A stretch of DNA of 64,000 nucleotides from Alphaproteobacteria bacterium (lineage in GTDB: Bacteria > Pseudomonadota > Alphaproteobacteria > Rhizobiales > Beijerinckiaceae). Shown piece after piece: positions 7,663-18,036 of this stretch. A program made the translations under genes and the position numbers. The DNA lies in the NCBI GenBank assembly GCA_016869595.1, contig VGDT01000010.1, positions 1 to 64,000 of the forward strand. The letters are read 5' to 3'. Below the pieces are notes generated by a model that worked only from the letters and a program-made list of their open reading frames with translations, was not told the DNA's origin and did no database searches. The stretch's first letter is position 1. Every line of letters starts with the position of its first letter.

Positions 7663-8805
7663 ATGATCTTGGCCTATATCTGCGCCGGCTGGTGCGCCGT
7701 CATTCTCATCCTCAATTTCACAAGCGTGGCCCTGATGTCCCGGAAGTGCCGGGCAAGGGCGCGTAATCTGCCGCCCCCCGAAGACGCGCCGCCGGTGAGC
7801 ATCGTGCGCCCGTTGCGGGGGCTCGAGGCTTTCAGCGAGGAGACGCTCGGCGCGACCTTCGATCTCGATTATCCAAACTACGAGATCGTGTTTTGCGTGC
7901 AGTCGCCAAACGATCCGGTAATTCCTCTCGTCGAGCGGCTGATGGCGGCGCATCCGGAGCGAGAGGCGCGGCTGCTTGTCGGCGACGATTACGTCAGCGC
8001 CAATCCTAAGCTCAATAATTGCGTCAAAGGGTGGGAAGCGGCGCGGCATCATCATGTGATCCTGGCCGACTCCAACGCGCTGCCGCCACGCGACTATATC
8101 CAGACGATGCTCGCGGCTTTCCGCGACAATACGGCGATGAGCGTTTCAATGCCGATCGGCTCGCGGCCAGCCGGCTTCTGGGCGACGGTCGAATGCGCGA
8201 TCCTCAACACCTTTCAGGCGCGCTGGCAATATGGCGCAGAGGCGATCGGGGCCGCCTTCGCTCAGGGCAAGAATATGATGTGGCGGCGCGACGTGCTCGA
8301 TAGGGCGGGCGGCATTCGCGCGCTGGCGAGCGAAATCGCCGAGGACGCCGCGTCTACCAAGGTCATCCGCGCACAGGGCATGGACGTTCGCCTTGTCGAC
8401 ATGCCTTTCGAGCAGCCGCTGGGAAAACGCACCGCGCGCGAGGTGTATTCGCGGCATGTGCGCTGGGCGCGGCTGCGGCGCGCGACCTTTCCCGCGCATT
8501 ACGTTCCAGAATTCATGAACGGCAGTTTCGCGGCGATCGTGCTCGGGGCCTATGCCGCCGTTCAGCTCGACGGATCGATTTCGACCGTCGCGCTGGTTAC
8601 GACGCTCATTGTCTTCTCCCTCCACGGGGGCGAGATTTGGCTTGCCCGCGTCTGCGGCTTCCCGCTCGACTGGCGGACGCCTTTCGCGCTGATGGTGCGC
8701 GACCTCATGCTGCCGGTGATGTTTATCGACGCGCTGATCTACGATGATTTCGTCTGGCACGGCGCCGAGATGACGGTGCGCGAGGCGGAGGAGACGACGG
8801 GCTAG
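7663..8805 (+). CDS. ceramide glucosyltransferase-like GT21 glycosyltransferase
   Basis: Membrane glycosyltransferase of 380 residues. There is an N-terminal membrane helix (ILAYICAGWCAVILILNF). The GT-A domain has VSIVRPLRGLE, DLDYPNYEIVFCVQS, NPKLNNC and an ADSNA acidic motif. The RHVRWARLRR sequence matches the (Q/R)xxRW motif of ceramide glucosyltransferases. C-terminal hydrophobic helices follow (residues about 285-365). In bacteria this family includes ceramide glucosyltransferases and the hopanoid-linked HpnI. No hopanoid genes are adjacent, so the acceptor (ceramide or other lipid) is uncertain. AGGA precedes the ATG. It is convergent with aroG2-type DAHP synthase, 7 bp apart. Confidence 0.88.
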   Translation: MILAYICAGWCAVILILNFTSVALMSRKCRARARNLPPPEDAPPVSIVRPLRGLEAFSEETLGATFDLDYPNYEIVFCVQSPNDPVIPLVERLMAAHPEREARLLVGDDYVSANPKLNNCVKGWEAARHHHVILADSNALPPRDYIQTMLAAFRDNTAMSVSMPIGSRPAGFWATVECAILNTFQARWQYGAEAIGAAFAQGKNMMWRRDVLDRAGGIRALASEIAEDAASTKVIRAQGMDVRLVDMPFEQPLGKRTAREVYSRHVRWARLRRATFPAHYVPEFMNGSFAAIVLGAYAAVQLDGSISTVALVTTLIVFSLHGGEIWLARVCGFPLDWRTPFALMVRDLMLPVMFIDALIYDDFVWHGAEMTVREAEETTG

Positions 8806-8812
8806 GCCAGCC

Positions 8813-10192
8813 TCACTCCGCCGCGTGCTGCTCCGGCACCCCGCGGGCGAGGCGTTCCGCCTTCAGGAGTTCAGCCACGAGGAAGGCCACTTCGATCGCC
8901 TGTTCAGCGTTGAGGCGCGGATCGCAATAGGTGTGATAGCGGTCGCGTAGATCGCTCTCCGAGATCGCTCGCGCGCCGCCCGTGCATTCGGTGACGTCCT
9001 TGCCGGTCATTTCGAGATGAATGCCGCCGGCATAGGTCCCTTCCGACTGATGCACGGCAAAGAAGCTGCGAATCTCCGACATGATCCGATCAAACGGCCG
9101 CGTCTTATAGCCCGCGGCGCTGATCGTATTGCCGTGCATCGGGTCGCAGGACCAGACGATGTTGCGGCCCTCGCGCGTCACCGCCCGCACTAGGCCCGGC
9201 AGCGCATCGGCGATCTTGTCCGCGCCGAAGCGGCAGATCAGCGTGAGCCTGCCCGGTTCGTTCTCTGGATCGAGCGCGTCGATGAGGCGAAGAAGCGCGT
9301 CGGACTTCAGGCTCGGACCGCATTTCAGCCCGAGCGGATTTTTGACGCCGCGCACGAATTCGATATGCGCGCCGTCCTCCTGCCTGGTGCGGTCGCCGAC
9401 CCAGAGCATATGGCCGGAGGTCGCGTAATAATCGCCCGTCGTTGAGTCGACGCGGGTCAGCGCCTGTTCGTAGCAGAGCAGCAACGCCTCATGCGAGGTA
9501 TAGAAGTCTGTGCCGCGCAGCTCCGGATGATGTTCCGGATTGAGGCCGATCGCCCGCATGAAGCCTAGGGTCTCTGTGATCTGATCGGCGAGCTTCTGGT
9601 AACGCTCGGACTGTGGGCTGCTTTTGACGAAGCCGAGCATCCAGCGATGGACGTTTTCGAGATTGGCGAAGCCGCCTGCCGCAAAAGCGCGGATGAGGTT
9701 CAGCGTCGCCGCCGACTGCCGATAGGCGAGGAGCTGACGTTGCGGGTCCGGCTCGCGCGCCTTGGCGGCGAAGGCGAGGTCGTTGATGATGTCGCCGCGA
9801 TAGCTCGGCAGTTCGACGTCGCCCTGCTTTTCGACCGGAGAGGAACGCGGCTTGGCGAATTGGCCGGCGATGCGCCCGACCTTCACCACCGGCGACGCGG
9901 CGGCGTAAGTCAGCACGACAGCCATCTGCAGAAAGACGCGGAAGAAGTCGCGAATGTTGTCCGCTGAATGCTCCGAGAAGCTCTCGGCGCAGTCTCCGCC
10001 TTGCAGCAGGAAAGCCTTTCCTGCGGCGACGTCGGCGAGCTGGCGCTTCAGATTGCGCGCTTCGCCGGCGAAGACGAGCGGCGGGAAGCCGGCAAGCTGA
10101 CGCTCGACATCGGCGAGCGCCGCCTGGTCGCGATAGACCGGCGTCTGCTCAATCGGCAAATTCCTCCAGCTGCTCGGCGACCAACGTTCCAC
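8813..10192 (-). CDS. class II 3-deoxy-7-phosphoheptulonate synthase
   Basis: First step of the shikimate pathway: phosphoenolpyruvate plus erythrose-4-phosphate to DAHP. The 459-residue protein is the plant/actinobacterial/alphaproteobacterial type II family. It has WSPSSWR near the start, [11 protein letters not shown] (metal/PEP site), [18 protein letters not shown], and [10 protein letters not shown] and [14 protein letters not shown] in the C-terminal half. The length agrees with the family. The only plausible start is GTG at 10192. It is transcribed singly and divergently from the acyltransferase gene, with 194 bp between. Confidence 0.95.
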   Translation of the reverse strand: MERWSPSSWRNLPIEQTPVYRDQAALADVERQLAGFPPLVFAGEARNLKRQLADVAAGKAFLLQGGDCAESFSEHSADNIRDFFRVFLQMAVVLTYAAASPVVKVGRIAGQFAKPRSSPVEKQGDVELPSYRGDIINDLAFAAKAREPDPQRQLLAYRQSAATLNLIRAFAAGGFANLENVHRWMLGFVKSSPQSERYQKLADQITETLGFMRAIGLNPEHHPELRGTDFYTSHEALLLCYEQALTRVDSTTGDYYATSGHMLWVGDRTRQEDGAHIEFVRGVKNPLGLKCGPSLKSDALLRLIDALDPENEPGRLTLICRFGADKIADALPGLVRAVTREGRNIVWSCDPMHGNTISAAGYKTRPFDRIMSEIRSFFAVHQSEGTYAGGIHLEMTGKDVTECTGGARAISESDLRDRYHTYCDPRLNAEQAIEVAFLVAELLKAERLARGVPEQHAAE

Positions 10193-10386
10193 TTCGCAAA
10201 ACTCCGCAAAATCAACGCCTCGAAGGGCGTATGGGGTCGTCTCGCAGCGACGCCAGCGGCGCTTATAGAGGATAATACCCCCAAATGCGACCCTTCGGCC
10301 TATCCCCGTGATTTGGCGAAGGCAGCGGCAAGCGGGTATAAACCAGCGAGACGCGAGCGCGGCCGAGCGGGGGACAAATCGGGGCG

Positions 10387-11601
10387 ATGCCGTTTATTCT
10401 ATCGCAATTCCTCGAAGCGTCCCGCTGGCTCGGCGCCCTTGTGGTGCTCGCCGTCCATACGTCCAACCTCTTTATTAACATCGCAGACATCATGAGCGCG
10501 CCCCATGCGCCGCTTGTCTACGCCTGGTGGTTCTATGCGGCGTTCGAGCTGGGGCATCAGGCGGTGGTCGCCTTCTTTGTGATGTCAGGCTACCTCGTTG
10601 GCGGCGCGGTGTTGGCGCATCTGCGCAAGAACCAGGCCTTCCTGCGCGAATATTTCATTCATCGCATCTCGCGGATCTATCTGGTCGTGCCTGCCGCGGT
10701 CACGCTTACGCTCGTTCTGGATACGCTTGGTAAATCAATGTTCGCTGACAGCGGCGTTTACGATTGGCCGTTTTTCAAAGGCCATTTTTCCATGCTGCTG
10801 TTTTTTACAAGTCTTCTCAATCTGCAAGGCATCGCCTTCGACTATTTCGGAACCAACGGGCCCTTGTGGTCCCTCGCCTGCGAGTTCTGGTACTACGTCA
10901 CCTTCCCGTTGCTGCTGCTCCCCTTCGCGCGCAATTACCCGCTCGCGATGCGCTGGGGAGGTTTCGCGCTTGGCGTGGCGCTGGTTCAGGCGCTCTCCAC
11001 GCCGCCGAGCTGGTTTACATTTGGATTCATTCTTTGGGCCGCCGGCGCGTTCGCCACGCTGATTCCGCGACCCCCTATTCAGTCGCGCTGGAGGGCGCTT
11101 CTCCTCTACGCCATCGTCGTTGCGATAATTCGCCTTGTCGTACGCGGGTCGATCGTGCAGGCGCATCCCTGGCTTATGAACGCGGCCGATCTCGTCGGCG
11201 CAGGGCTTTTCCTCGTTGTGATGCTTGCCTTCCGCTACGGCCCGTCCGAAGGCTTTTCGCTGCTGCGTCCGAAATTCCACAAGACGCTCGCCGATTTTTC
11301 CTTCTCGCTTTACAGCATCCACATGCCGATCCTGATCTTCGCGCGCGCGGCGGTCAGCAGCCTAATGGGAGAAGACTGGGCGACGCAGCTGGCGACGCCA
11401 GGGAATTATGCGGTGGGCTTTTCGGTGATGGGGATCGCCATTGTCTCCGGCTATTTGTTCTCTCGCGTCACCGAAGCGAAAACAGGCGCTGCGCGTCGTA
11501 AACTGCGCGCCCTTCTGGACAAATGGTGGGCGCCGACCCCACCCATTCCGGCACAGCAGCCGGTTCCGGCGCAACAGGCCCGTCAGCGCATCGAAGCTTA
11601 G
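10387..11601 (+). CDS. acyltransferase 3 family membrane protein
   Basis: A 404-residue integral membrane protein with about ten hydrophobic segments. The N-terminal region ([12 protein letters not shown]) has the family's histidine, followed by [14 protein letters not shown] and [13 protein letters not shown], typical of OafA/NodX-type acyltransferase 3 proteins. [17 protein letters not shown] is the second conserved block. These enzymes acylate surface polysaccharides or lipids from cytoplasmic acyl-CoA; the substrate cannot be deduced. A proline/glutamine-rich cytosolic tail ends the protein. Its stop overlaps the convergent glutathione reductase stop by 4 bp. Confidence 0.88.
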   Translation: MPFILSQFLEASRWLGALVVLAVHTSNLFINIADIMSAPHAPLVYAWWFYAAFELGHQAVVAFFVMSGYLVGGAVLAHLRKNQAFLREYFIHRISRIYLVVPAAVTLTLVLDTLGKSMFADSGVYDWPFFKGHFSMLLFFTSLLNLQGIAFDYFGTNGPLWSLACEFWYYVTFPLLLLPFARNYPLAMRWGGFALGVALVQALSTPPSWFTFGFILWAAGAFATLIPRPPIQSRWRALLLYAIVVAIIRLVVRGSIVQAHPWLMNAADLVGAGLFLVVMLAFRYGPSEGFSLLRPKFHKTLADFSFSLYSIHMPILIFARAAVSSLMGEDWATQLATPGNYAVGFSVMGIAIVSGYLFSRVTEAKTGAARRKLRALLDKWWAPTPPIPAQQPVPAQQARQRIEA

Positions 11602-12971
11602 GTCTGCGGCCTGAGCAGCCGCGACGGCGCGCGCATCGTCACAAGCTCTTCCGCCATTGTCGGATGCACAGCCATCGTCGCATCGAAATCGCTCTTCGTC
11701 GCTCCCATGCGCAAGGCGACGGCGACAAGCTGCGCCATCTCGCCGGCCTCGGGACCGAGAATATGCGCGCCAAGCACGCGCCCATTGGAGTTGTCCACGA
11801 TAAGCTTCATGTAAACGCGTTCGGCGCGACCGGAGAGCGTCGCGCGCAGCGGGCGAAATTGCGTTTCGTAGATATCCAGCGCGCCATGGCGCGCGAGCGC
11901 CTCGCATTCGGTCAGTCCGACCGTTCCAATTTCTGGCGTCGTGAAAACGGCGCTCGGCGTATGTTCATAATTGATCGTCGTCGGCGTCTCGCCGAAGACG
12001 CTGTCGGCGAATGCCTGACCTTCGCGAATGGCGACGGGCGTAAGATTGACGCGATCGGTGACGTCGCCGACTGCATAGATGGACTCGACGCTGGCGCGCG
12101 AATGCTCATCGACGGCGACAGCGCCATTTTCCCGAAGGTTCACGCCGACGGCCTCTAGTCCGAGGTTCTGCGTCAATGGCCTACGCCCCGTCGCCACAAG
12201 GACGCAGTCGACCGTAAGCGACGCGCCGTCGCTCATCTCGACATCAAGACCCGCGGCGCTTTTCGTGATGCGCGTCGGCAGGACGCCAGCCCGGTGTTCG
12301 ACGCCCGCCGTCTTGAGGGCATCGGCAAGGCGTGAGCGCAGATCATCGTCGAAGCCGCGCAGCGGCAGATCGGCGCGATAGGCGAGGCGCACCTTAGCGC
12401 CGAGCCGCGCGAACACGCTTGCGAATTCGACCGCGATATATCCGCCTCCGACGATCAGCAGCCTTTGCGGAAATTCCGGCAGATCGAAAATCTCGTTTGA
12501 GGATACGCCGAGTTCGATACCCGGAATGTGCGGCGCGAGCACCGGCGCGCCGCCCGTGGCGATGAGAATGTAGCGCGCGCGAGCGGTACGGCCGTTGGCG
12601 AAACGCACGCTATTGGGGTCGGTGAGCGTTGCACGCGCGCGGATAAGTTCGACGCCCGAACTCGCGAGCGCCGCCTCGTAAAACCCTGAAAGTCGCGTGA
12701 TCTCTTTTTCCTTGGCGGCGACAAGCGTCGGCCAGTCGAATGCGACGTCGCCGACGCGCCAGCCGAAACCTGCGGCGTCCTCGAATTCGTCGCGAAAGCG
12801 GCTCGCGAGCACGTAAAGCTTTTTGGGGACGCAGCCGCGGATGACGCAAGTGCCGCCGACGCGAAACTCCTCGGCGATGGCGACTTTCGCGCCATGACTG
12901 GCGGCGACGCGCGCCGCCCGCGCGCCGCCCGACCCTGCGCCGACGACGATAAGATCATAGTCGAAAGTCAT
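11598..12971 (-). CDS. gor: glutathione-disulfide reductase
   Basis: NADPH-dependent FAD flavoprotein that keeps glutathione reduced. The 457-residue protein has the FAD-binding [11 protein letters not shown] at residues 11-21. The redox-active disulfide [13 protein letters not shown] carries Cys42 and Cys47; the CVxxGCVPKK form with Arg is typical of alphaproteobacterial Gor. The NADPH-binding [10 protein letters not shown] follows, and the C-terminal dimer-interface His-Glu pair is in [10 protein letters not shown]. Its ATG overlaps the stop of rpiA by 4 bases, so the order rpiA-gor forms a coupled pair supplying pentose-phosphate and redox functions. Confidence 0.95.
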   Translation of the reverse strand: MTFDYDLIVVGAGSGGARAARVAASHGAKVAIAEEFRVGGTCVIRGCVPKKLYVLASRFRDEFEDAAGFGWRVGDVAFDWPTLVAAKEKEITRLSGFYEAALASSGVELIRARATLTDPNSVRFANGRTARARYILIATGGAPVLAPHIPGIELGVSSNEIFDLPEFPQRLLIVGGGYIAVEFASVFARLGAKVRLAYRADLPLRGFDDDLRSRLADALKTAGVEHRAGVLPTRITKSAAGLDVEMSDGASLTVDCVLVATGRRPLTQNLGLEAVGVNLRENGAVAVDEHSRASVESIYAVGDVTDRVNLTPVAIREGQAFADSVFGETPTTINYEHTPSAVFTTPEIGTVGLTECEALARHGALDIYETQFRPLRATLSGRAERVYMKLIVDNSNGRVLGAHILGPEAGEMAQLVAVALRMGATKSDFDATMAVHPTMAEELVTMRAPSRLLRPQT

Positions 12972-13696
12972 AGGGGGTCGCCTGATATGTTTCCTAAAAT
13001 ACGCACGCCCTCGGCGCCCGCGATGAAAATCGCGGTGGCTAGGCCGATGAACAGTCCATGATCCACGACTCCGGGAATCGCCGAAAGCCGCGCAGCGAGC
13101 GCTTCAGGATCGTCGATCGCGCCAAAGGCGCAATCGACGATGTAATGTCCGCCGTCGGTGATGAAGCGCTCGCCAGGCGCGGCTTCGCGCAGCATCAGCG
13201 GTCCAATGAGTCCAAGCCCGCGCGCCACGCGTTCGATCTGCAGCACGGTGGAGCGCGCGCCAAAACGATCGATTTCGACGGGCAGGGGGAAGGCGCCAAG
13301 CGTCTCCACCTCCTTCGTTGCGTCCGCAATGACGAACATCCGCGTCGATGCGGCAGCGACAATTTTCTCGCGCAGCAGCGCGCCGCCGCCGCCTTTGATC
13401 AGGCGAAGCGCGTGGTCGAATTCGTCAGCGCCGTCGACGGCCAGATCGAGCTGCGGCGTCTCGTCGAGAGTCGAAAGCGCTATTCCAAGGCCTTCGGCCT
13501 GAGCGCGCGTGCGCTCGGAGGTCGGCACGCAGACGACGTCGAGGCCGTCCTTGACGCGGGCCCCGAGAAGATCGACGAAATGCGCCGCGGTTGATCCTGT
13601 GCCGAGTCCCAACCGCATGCCATGCGTCACAGACTCGAGCGCAGCGCGTGCGGCGGCGCGTTTCATTCCTTCGGCTGAAAGTGCGCTCATGGACAT
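12968..13696 (-). CDS. rpiA: ribose-5-phosphate isomerase A
   Basis: Interconverts ribose-5-phosphate and ribulose-5-phosphate in the non-oxidative pentose phosphate pathway. The 242-residue protein has [35 protein letters not shown] (catalytic Asp/Glu) and [14 protein letters not shown] (catalytic Lys). These are all the standard RpiA blocks in order. ATG 13696 and ATG 13690 are both possible starts. It overlaps gor by 4 bp, and the preceding minus-strand gene of the track (small secreted protein) lies 21 bp upstream. Confidence 0.95.
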   Translation of the reverse strand: MSMSALSAEGMKRAAARAALESVTHGMRLGLGTGSTAAHFVDLLGARVKDGLDVVCVPTSERTRAQAEGLGIALSTLDETPQLDLAVDGADEFDHALRLIKGGGGALLREKIVAAASTRMFVIADATKEVETLGAFPLPVEIDRFGARSTVLQIERVARGLGLIGPLMLREAAPGERFITDGGHYIVDCAFGAIDDPEALAARLSAIPGVVDHGLFIGLATAIFIAGAEGVRILGNISGDPL

Positions 13697-13717
13697 TCGC
13701 TTTGTAGCGTCGCTCGC

Positions 13718-14116
13718 CTATTTGGCCGGCGGCGTGCAGACCACCGCGGTTTCGTTCAGCACAAAGCAGATCGACATCAAGCCAGAACGCAAATCGACGC
13801 GGAACACGCCGCCTTCGCCCGTGTGCCGCGAGGCGACCAGCGCATATTCGCTGAAAGCGCCGGCGCGCGCGCCTTCGCCTGGCGGATAGCAGAGCGTCAC
13901 GCCGACCGCTGCGCCTTCCTTCAGCCCATATTGGCAGGCGCCGACCTCGCCATTGGATCGATCCAGACGAAACACGCGATTGAGGTCCGTCTGCGGCGCT
14001 GCAAGAAACTCGTAGTTACCGGCGGCCGCCGCCGACGCCCCAAGCTCGGCGAATAAAAGCGCGCCAACCGTCAAAACAAAAATTCGCCGCATTTGGAAAT
14101 GGCGCGTTCCACGCAT
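13718..14116 (-). CDS. small secreted protein of unknown function
   Basis: A 132-residue protein with an N-terminal signal peptide (MRRIFVLTVGALLFAELGASAAAA). The mature part of about 100 residues has three cysteines (in VGACQYGL, TLCYPP and SICFVL, plus one in VVCTPP, making two possible disulfides). It has regularly spaced beta-strand-like segments. I do not recognise a family. ATG 14116 is preceded by GAGGGAG at suitable spacing, so I keep this longer start. It is upstream of rpiA-gor on the same strand (21 bp gap) and may be co-transcribed with them. Confidence 0.7.
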   Translation of the reverse strand: MRGTRHFQMRRIFVLTVGALLFAELGASAAAAGNYEFLAAPQTDLNRVFRLDRSNGEVGACQYGLKEGAAVGVTLCYPPGEGARAGAFSEYALVASRHTGEGGVFRVDLRSGLMSICFVLNETAVVCTPPAK

Positions 14117-14236
14117 AGTTGCGCTCCCTCTCGCGAATCGGTCGACGCAGTCTACACGCAGAGCTTCGAGCGCGGAGCCGGTAAAATTGGCGGGGCGCCT
14201 TGATCCCGGACCTTTGCGAGGCTACGCCGTCAAGCT

Positions 14237-14941
14237 ATGGCGACCCGCGCTCCTGTTCTCATTTTTGACCTCGACGGCACATTGGCCGACACCGCCGATG
14301 ATCTCATTGGCGCGCTCAATGTGCTGCTGACGCGCGAGGGCTTGGCGCCCGTGGCGTTGGCGGACGGTCGGCCGCTTGTCGGCGCCGGCGCGCGGGCGCT
14401 GATCGAGCGCGGCTTCGCCTGTCGAGGGGCGCCGCTCGAACCTTTGCGCGCCGACGCGCTCGTCCGTGATTTTCTTACGTATTATGAAGCGCATATCGCC
14501 GACGAGAGCCGGCTTTTCCCTGGCGCGCTTGCGGCGCTCGATCGGTTCAGGGCGGCGGGGTTTCGACTCGCCGTCTGCACCAACAAATCCGAAGGGCTTG
14601 CGCGATTGCTGCTGCAAAAGCTCTCGGCGGCGGACCGCTTCGCAGCGATATGCGGCCGCGGCAGCTTTCCCATGCACAAACCCGATCCGCGCACGCTGTG
14701 GTTGACGATCGAGGCGGCCGACGGCGATCCGCGGCGCGCGGTTATGGTGGGGGACTCGAAAACAGATATCGACACCGCCCGCGCCGCCGGGACGCCGACG
14801 GTGGCGGTGGATTTCGGTTATACCGACACCCCGGTCGCGGCGTTTTCGCCCGATCGCATTATCTCTCATTTCGACGAGCTATGGGATGCGGTGACGTCTC
14901 TTGAGGATGCCCTGTTTTCGGAGGCGCCGCTGACGACGTGA
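14237..14941 (+). CDS. gph: phosphoglycolate phosphatase
   Basis: HAD-superfamily phosphatase that dephosphorylates 2-phosphoglycolate. The 234-residue protein has motif I DLDGTLADT (nucleophile Asp), motif II VCTNK (Thr), the catalytic Lys in MHKPDP, and motif IV MVGDSKTDID. The cap domain is of the Gph type. HAD family assignment is certain; the exact substrate is inferred from similarity to Gph (RDALVRDFLTYYEAH and ADTADDLIGALN segments). In a serine-cycle organism the glycolate/glyoxylate link is metabolically sensible. Its stop overlaps the start of the ORF-track version of the next gene. Confidence 0.88.
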   Translation: MATRAPVLIFDLDGTLADTADDLIGALNVLLTREGLAPVALADGRPLVGAGARALIERGFACRGAPLEPLRADALVRDFLTYYEAHIADESRLFPGALAALDRFRAAGFRLAVCTNKSEGLARLLLQKLSAADRFAAICGRGSFPMHKPDPRTLWLTIEAADGDPRRAVMVGDSKTDIDTARAAGTPTVAVDFGYTDTPVAAFSPDRIISHFDELWDAVTSLEDALFSEAPLTT

Positions 14942-14997
14942 TCTATGGCGTGTCTTCGCCCGCGGCGCCCTTCATTGTAGCTCACGAGGTCTTCGCT

Positions 14998-15549
14998 ATG
15001 GATAAAATGCATTTCACGCGAATGGACCGGGGAACCGACGAGGATTTCCAGATCCTCAAAAAAGTTCACGAGCACACGCTGAAAGAACTGCCGGACCGGC
15101 TCTTCGGACTGCTGCGCGATTTGAGCAAGGACACCGCCTATAACATCACGCGCTTCGATCACTGTCTTCAATCCGCGACCCGCGCGTTGCGCGATGGCAA
15201 GGACGAGGAATATGTGGTCGTCGCTCTATTGCATGACGCTTGCGAAACGCTGGCGCCCTTCAATCATGGCGAAGTCATCGCCGCGATTTTGAAACCCTTC
15301 ATCAGCCGCAACAATTATTGGATGCTGGCGCAGCACGGCCTGTTCCAAACTTATTTCTATGCCGCTCATTTTGGCCTCGACCCCAACGCCCGCGATAAAT
15401 TCAAGTCCGATCCGGCCTATGAGCAGACGGTCGAGTTCTGCGCCAAATACGACGAAGTGTCCTTCGATCCCGCCTACAAGAACGAGCCGCTCTCGACCTT
15501 CGAGCCGATGGTGCGCCGCGTTTTGTCGAAGGAGTGGACTCCGCCGTGA
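14998..15549 (+). CDS. HD-domain protein (inositol-oxygenase-like/phosphohydrolase)
   Basis: A 183-residue protein. An HD-type metal site is formed by FDHCLQ (first His), VALLHDACETLAPFNHGE (His-Asp plus another His) and a later QHGLFQTYFYAAHF. This pattern resembles the MIOX-like HD proteins annotated as HD domain or phosphohydrolase-like; the substrate is unknown. The ORF track start 14938 includes an unlikely N-terminus. ATG 14998 (MDKMHFTRMDRG) is preceded by ACGAGG and gives a compact start, so I choose it. Confidence 0.75.
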   Translation: MDKMHFTRMDRGTDEDFQILKKVHEHTLKELPDRLFGLLRDLSKDTAYNITRFDHCLQSATRALRDGKDEEYVVVALLHDACETLAPFNHGEVIAAILKPFISRNNYWMLAQHGLFQTYFYAAHFGLDPNARDKFKSDPAYEQTVEFCAKYDEVSFDPAYKNEPLSTFEPMVRRVLSKEWTPP

Positions 15550-15652
15550 GCCAGGCCCGGCGGCGAGGCTTGAGCCTCTCCAAGACGCTCGGCCCGTCTT
15601 GACGGACGGCGCTGGGTTCTCCTACACGAGGAGGATCGTTCGCCAAGGCGAC

Positions 15653-15727
15653 GGGCGGCTAGCTCAGCGGGAGAGCACTCCCTTCACACGGGAGGGGTCA
15701 CAGGTTCAATCCCTGTGCCGCCCACCA
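15653..15727 (+). tRNA. tRNA-Val (anticodon CAC)
   Basis: The cloverleaf is complete. The acceptor stem GGGCGGC pairs with GCCGCCC, and the D arm is AGCTCAGCGGGAGAGC. The anticodon stem CTCCC/GGGAG encloses loop TTCACAC (anticodon CAC), the T arm contains GGTTCAATCC, and ACCA follows. It is 75 nt with the CCA encoded. Confidence 0.97.
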
Positions 15728-15776
15728 TTAAAATCAGTAAATTACATAGAAGCGCGGTTCGGGGCCGATAGCGAGA

Positions 15777-16436
15777 TCAGCCGGCGATGAAAGCCATTTC
15801 GGGCACATGAGCAGGAATGGACAATTTCGCGCCCGTATTCGCGATGATTTCCTCGATTTCGACGCTTGGCGCCCGTTCGCGCAGCGCCAATCCGTCTTCG
15901 GTGGGCTCGATCACCGCTAATTCTGTGACGATCAAACTGACGCGGCGCGCTGCGGTTGGCGGCAACGTCAGCTCCTCGACGATCTTCGGAGCGCCCTTGG
16001 CGCTATGTTGCATGGCCACGATGACGCGTTTGGCGCCAGTGACGAGATCCATCGCGCCGCCCATGCCAGGCACGATTTTTCCGGGAACCATCCAGTTGGC
16101 GAGCCGCCCCTTTGAATCGACCTGGAGTCCGCCAAGGACCGTCATGTCGACGTGGCCGCCGCGAATGAGCGCGAAACTCGTCACGCTGTCGAACGCGATC
16201 GCGCCCGGCAATGCCGAGATGAAGCCGCCTCCGGCGTCCGTCAGGTTGGGGTCTTCCATGCCTTGCGGCGGCGGCGCGCCAAAACCGATGATGCCGTTTT
16301 CGCTCTGAAACGCCACATGCATGCCGTCCGGCACGTAAGCGGCGACGAGCGTCGGCAAGCCGATACCCAGATTTACGAGCATTCCGTCGCGCAATTCCAA
16401 AGCGACGCGGCGAGCGATGACTTCCTTTGCGTCCAT
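15777..16436 (-). CDS. 3-oxoacid CoA-transferase subunit B
   Basis: Beta subunit of a two-subunit family I CoA-transferase, which moves CoA between succinyl- or acyl-CoA and a 3-oxoacid such as acetoacetate. It has GMLVNLGIGLP, the catalytic-Glu motif SENGIIGFG, and GGHVDMTVLGGLQVD...NWMVPGKIVPGMGGAMDLV, all typical of ScoB/AtoA/PcaJ. The ORF track's GTG start at 16442 is possible. ATG 16436 overlaps the stop of the subunit A gene as TGATG and is preferred. With 3-hydroxybutyrate dehydrogenase nearby, acetoacetate activation in PHB turnover is the likely role. Confidence 0.92.
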   Translation of the reverse strand: MDAKEVIARRVALELRDGMLVNLGIGLPTLVAAYVPDGMHVAFQSENGIIGFGAPPPQGMEDPNLTDAGGGFISALPGAIAFDSVTSFALIRGGHVDMTVLGGLQVDSKGRLANWMVPGKIVPGMGGAMDLVTGAKRVIVAMQHSAKGAPKIVEELTLPPTAARRVSLIVTELAVIEPTEDGLALRERAPSVEIEEIIANTGAKLSIPAHVPEMAFIAG

Positions 16437-17089
16437 CAGCACGCTCTCCCCACAAGATGATTGACGAGCACGCCAGGGGTGCGGACGGCGTCCGGCGGAA
16501 TCACGCCGACCGGCACGATGTGATCCGATTCGGCGATGACGCAGTCAGCGGCGAAAGCCATGACCGGATTGAAATTCGCCGCCGTCAGACGATAGGTGAG
16601 ATTGCCGAAATAGTCCGCTTCATGCGCGTGCAGCAGCGCGAAATCGGCGCGAATCGGCGCTTCGAGAAGATAGTCCGCGCCGTCGATTTCAAGAACGCGC
16701 TTGTCTTCCGCCACGGTCGTTCCGACGCCAGTCGGCGTCAGCACGCCGCCGAGCCCGCTGCCGCCGGCTCGGATGCGCTCGGCGAGCGTGCCCTGCGGAA
16801 CGAGCTCGACGTCGATTTCCCCGGCGATCATTTTTTTCTGCGTCGTAGGATTGGTGCCGATATGCGACGCTATGATTCGCGTAACGCATCCCGCGTCGAT
16901 CAGCTTGCCGACGCCCACGCCCGGCCGCGCGGTATCGTTGCCAATAATGGTGAGCCGTTTCGCGCCGCGGGCCGCCAACGCGTCGAACAAGCGTTCGGGC
17001 GAGCCGACCCCCAAGAAACCGCCGAACATCACGCTGGCGCCGTCCGGAATGAGATCGGCGGCTTCTCCTGCTGTAATTGCTTTTCTCAT
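16436..17089 (-). CDS. 3-oxoacid CoA-transferase subunit A
   Basis: Alpha subunit partner of the preceding gene. It starts [32 protein letters not shown], the usual glycine-rich N-terminus of ScoA/AtoD. It continues with [45 protein letters not shown] and the [11 protein letters not shown] block. I choose ATG 17089 rather than 17131 because family homology begins there and the longer start would overlap the upstream fabI-like gene. The two subunits are translationally coupled (TGATG). Acetoacetate:succinyl-CoA transfer is inferred; other 3-oxoacids cannot be excluded. Confidence 0.92.
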   Translation of the reverse strand: MRKAITAGEAADLIPDGASVMFGGFLGVGSPERLFDALAARGAKRLTIIGNDTARPGVGVGKLIDAGCVTRIIASHIGTNPTTQKKMIAGEIDVELVPQGTLAERIRAGGSGLGGVLTPTGVGTTVAEDKRVLEIDGADYLLEAPIRADFALLHAHEADYFGNLTYRLTAANFNPVMAFAADCVIAESDHIVPVGVIPPDAVRTPGVLVNHLVGRAC

Positions 17090-17099
17090 GCGGCTACGC

Positions 17100-17936
17100 C
17101 TAGCCCATGTTGTGAAGGCCGGCGTCGACATAGATCGTGTCGCCGGTCATTCCGGAAGCGCCGCCCCCGACGAGGAAGGCGACGACACGGCCGACTTCGG
17201 CGATGTCGACCAATCGGTGTTCCGGACTCCGCGCAACCGCTGCGTCAACAAGCTCATCGAATTGAGCGATCCCGCTGGCGGCGCGAGTCTTCAGCGGACC
17301 GGGAGACACGGCATAGACGCGGATACCCTTGTCGCCGAGCTCGGCCGAAAGGTAGCGAACCGTCGCTTGGAGCGCCGCTTTCACCGGACCCATGACGTTG
17401 TAATGATTCACGACCTTGTCGGCGCCGTGATAACTCATGGTCAGTATCGCGCCGCCCTGCGTCATCAGCGGCTCGGCAAGACGCGCCATCTCGATGAAAG
17501 AGTAGCAGGAGATGTGCATCGCCTGCTGAAAGCCGGCGAACGAGCAGTCGACGACGCGGCCGTGGAGATCATCGCGCGGCGCAAAAGCGATGGAATGAAT
17601 AAGGAAATCCAGCCTGCCCCACTCAGCTCGAATTTGGTCGAACGCCGCTTCGAGCTCGCCAGGATGCTCGACGTTGAGCGGCATGATCAAATTTGCCTGA
17701 ATTTGCTCAGCGAGCGGCCGAACGTATTTTTCAGATTTTTCGTTCGCGTAGGTTATCGCGAGTTCCGCGCCGAAGGCTCGCAGCTTTGAAGCGCAACCAA
17801 AGGCGATGCTGTGCTCATTGGCGACGCCTACGACGAGGCCGCGTTTGCCGCGCAACATATCCCCGATACGGCTTTCCGGGTCCCATACTTTCGGGAGGGG
17901 GTCGACCGCTCGACGGGTCTCGTCGACAAGCGTCAT
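17100..17936 (-). CDS. fabI: FabI-type enoyl-[ACP] reductase
   Basis: NADH-dependent reduction of enoyl-ACP, the last step of each fatty-acid elongation round. The 278-residue SDR protein carries the FabI-specific [14 protein letters not shown] cofactor motif, [16 protein letters not shown], and the active-site tyrosines and lysine in [19 protein letters not shown] (Tyr-x6-Lys spacing). A roughly 25-residue N-terminal extension precedes the family core. ATG 17936 (next to GTG 17939) follows GGAG at 7 nt. Its position 11 bp upstream of the CoA-transferase genes suggests a specialised paralog, not the housekeeping copy, but this cannot be shown here. Confidence 0.88.
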   Translation of the reverse strand: MTLVDETRRAVDPLPKVWDPESRIGDMLRGKRGLVVGVANEHSIAFGCASKLRAFGAELAITYANEKSEKYVRPLAEQIQANLIMPLNVEHPGELEAAFDQIRAEWGRLDFLIHSIAFAPRDDLHGRVVDCSFAGFQQAMHISCYSFIEMARLAEPLMTQGGAILTMSYHGADKVVNHYNVMGPVKAALQATVRYLSAELGDKGIRVYAVSPGPLKTRAASGIAQFDELVDAAVARSPEHRLVDIAEVGRVVAFLVGGGASGMTGDTIYVDAGLHNMG

Positions 17937-18036
17937 CACGTCGCTCCTTGCACGCGGCTATTAAGCGTCGGCTTCTAGAGCTGCGTGGTGACGGCTTAAT
18001 GAATGAGCCCCAAAATGGCGGATGCGCCAAGCGCTA

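Noticed and set aside
16427-17395. 322- and 362-codon plus-strand ORFs across the CoA-transferase/fabI genes
   Set aside because: Mutually overlapping shadows without domains, antisense to conserved genes.
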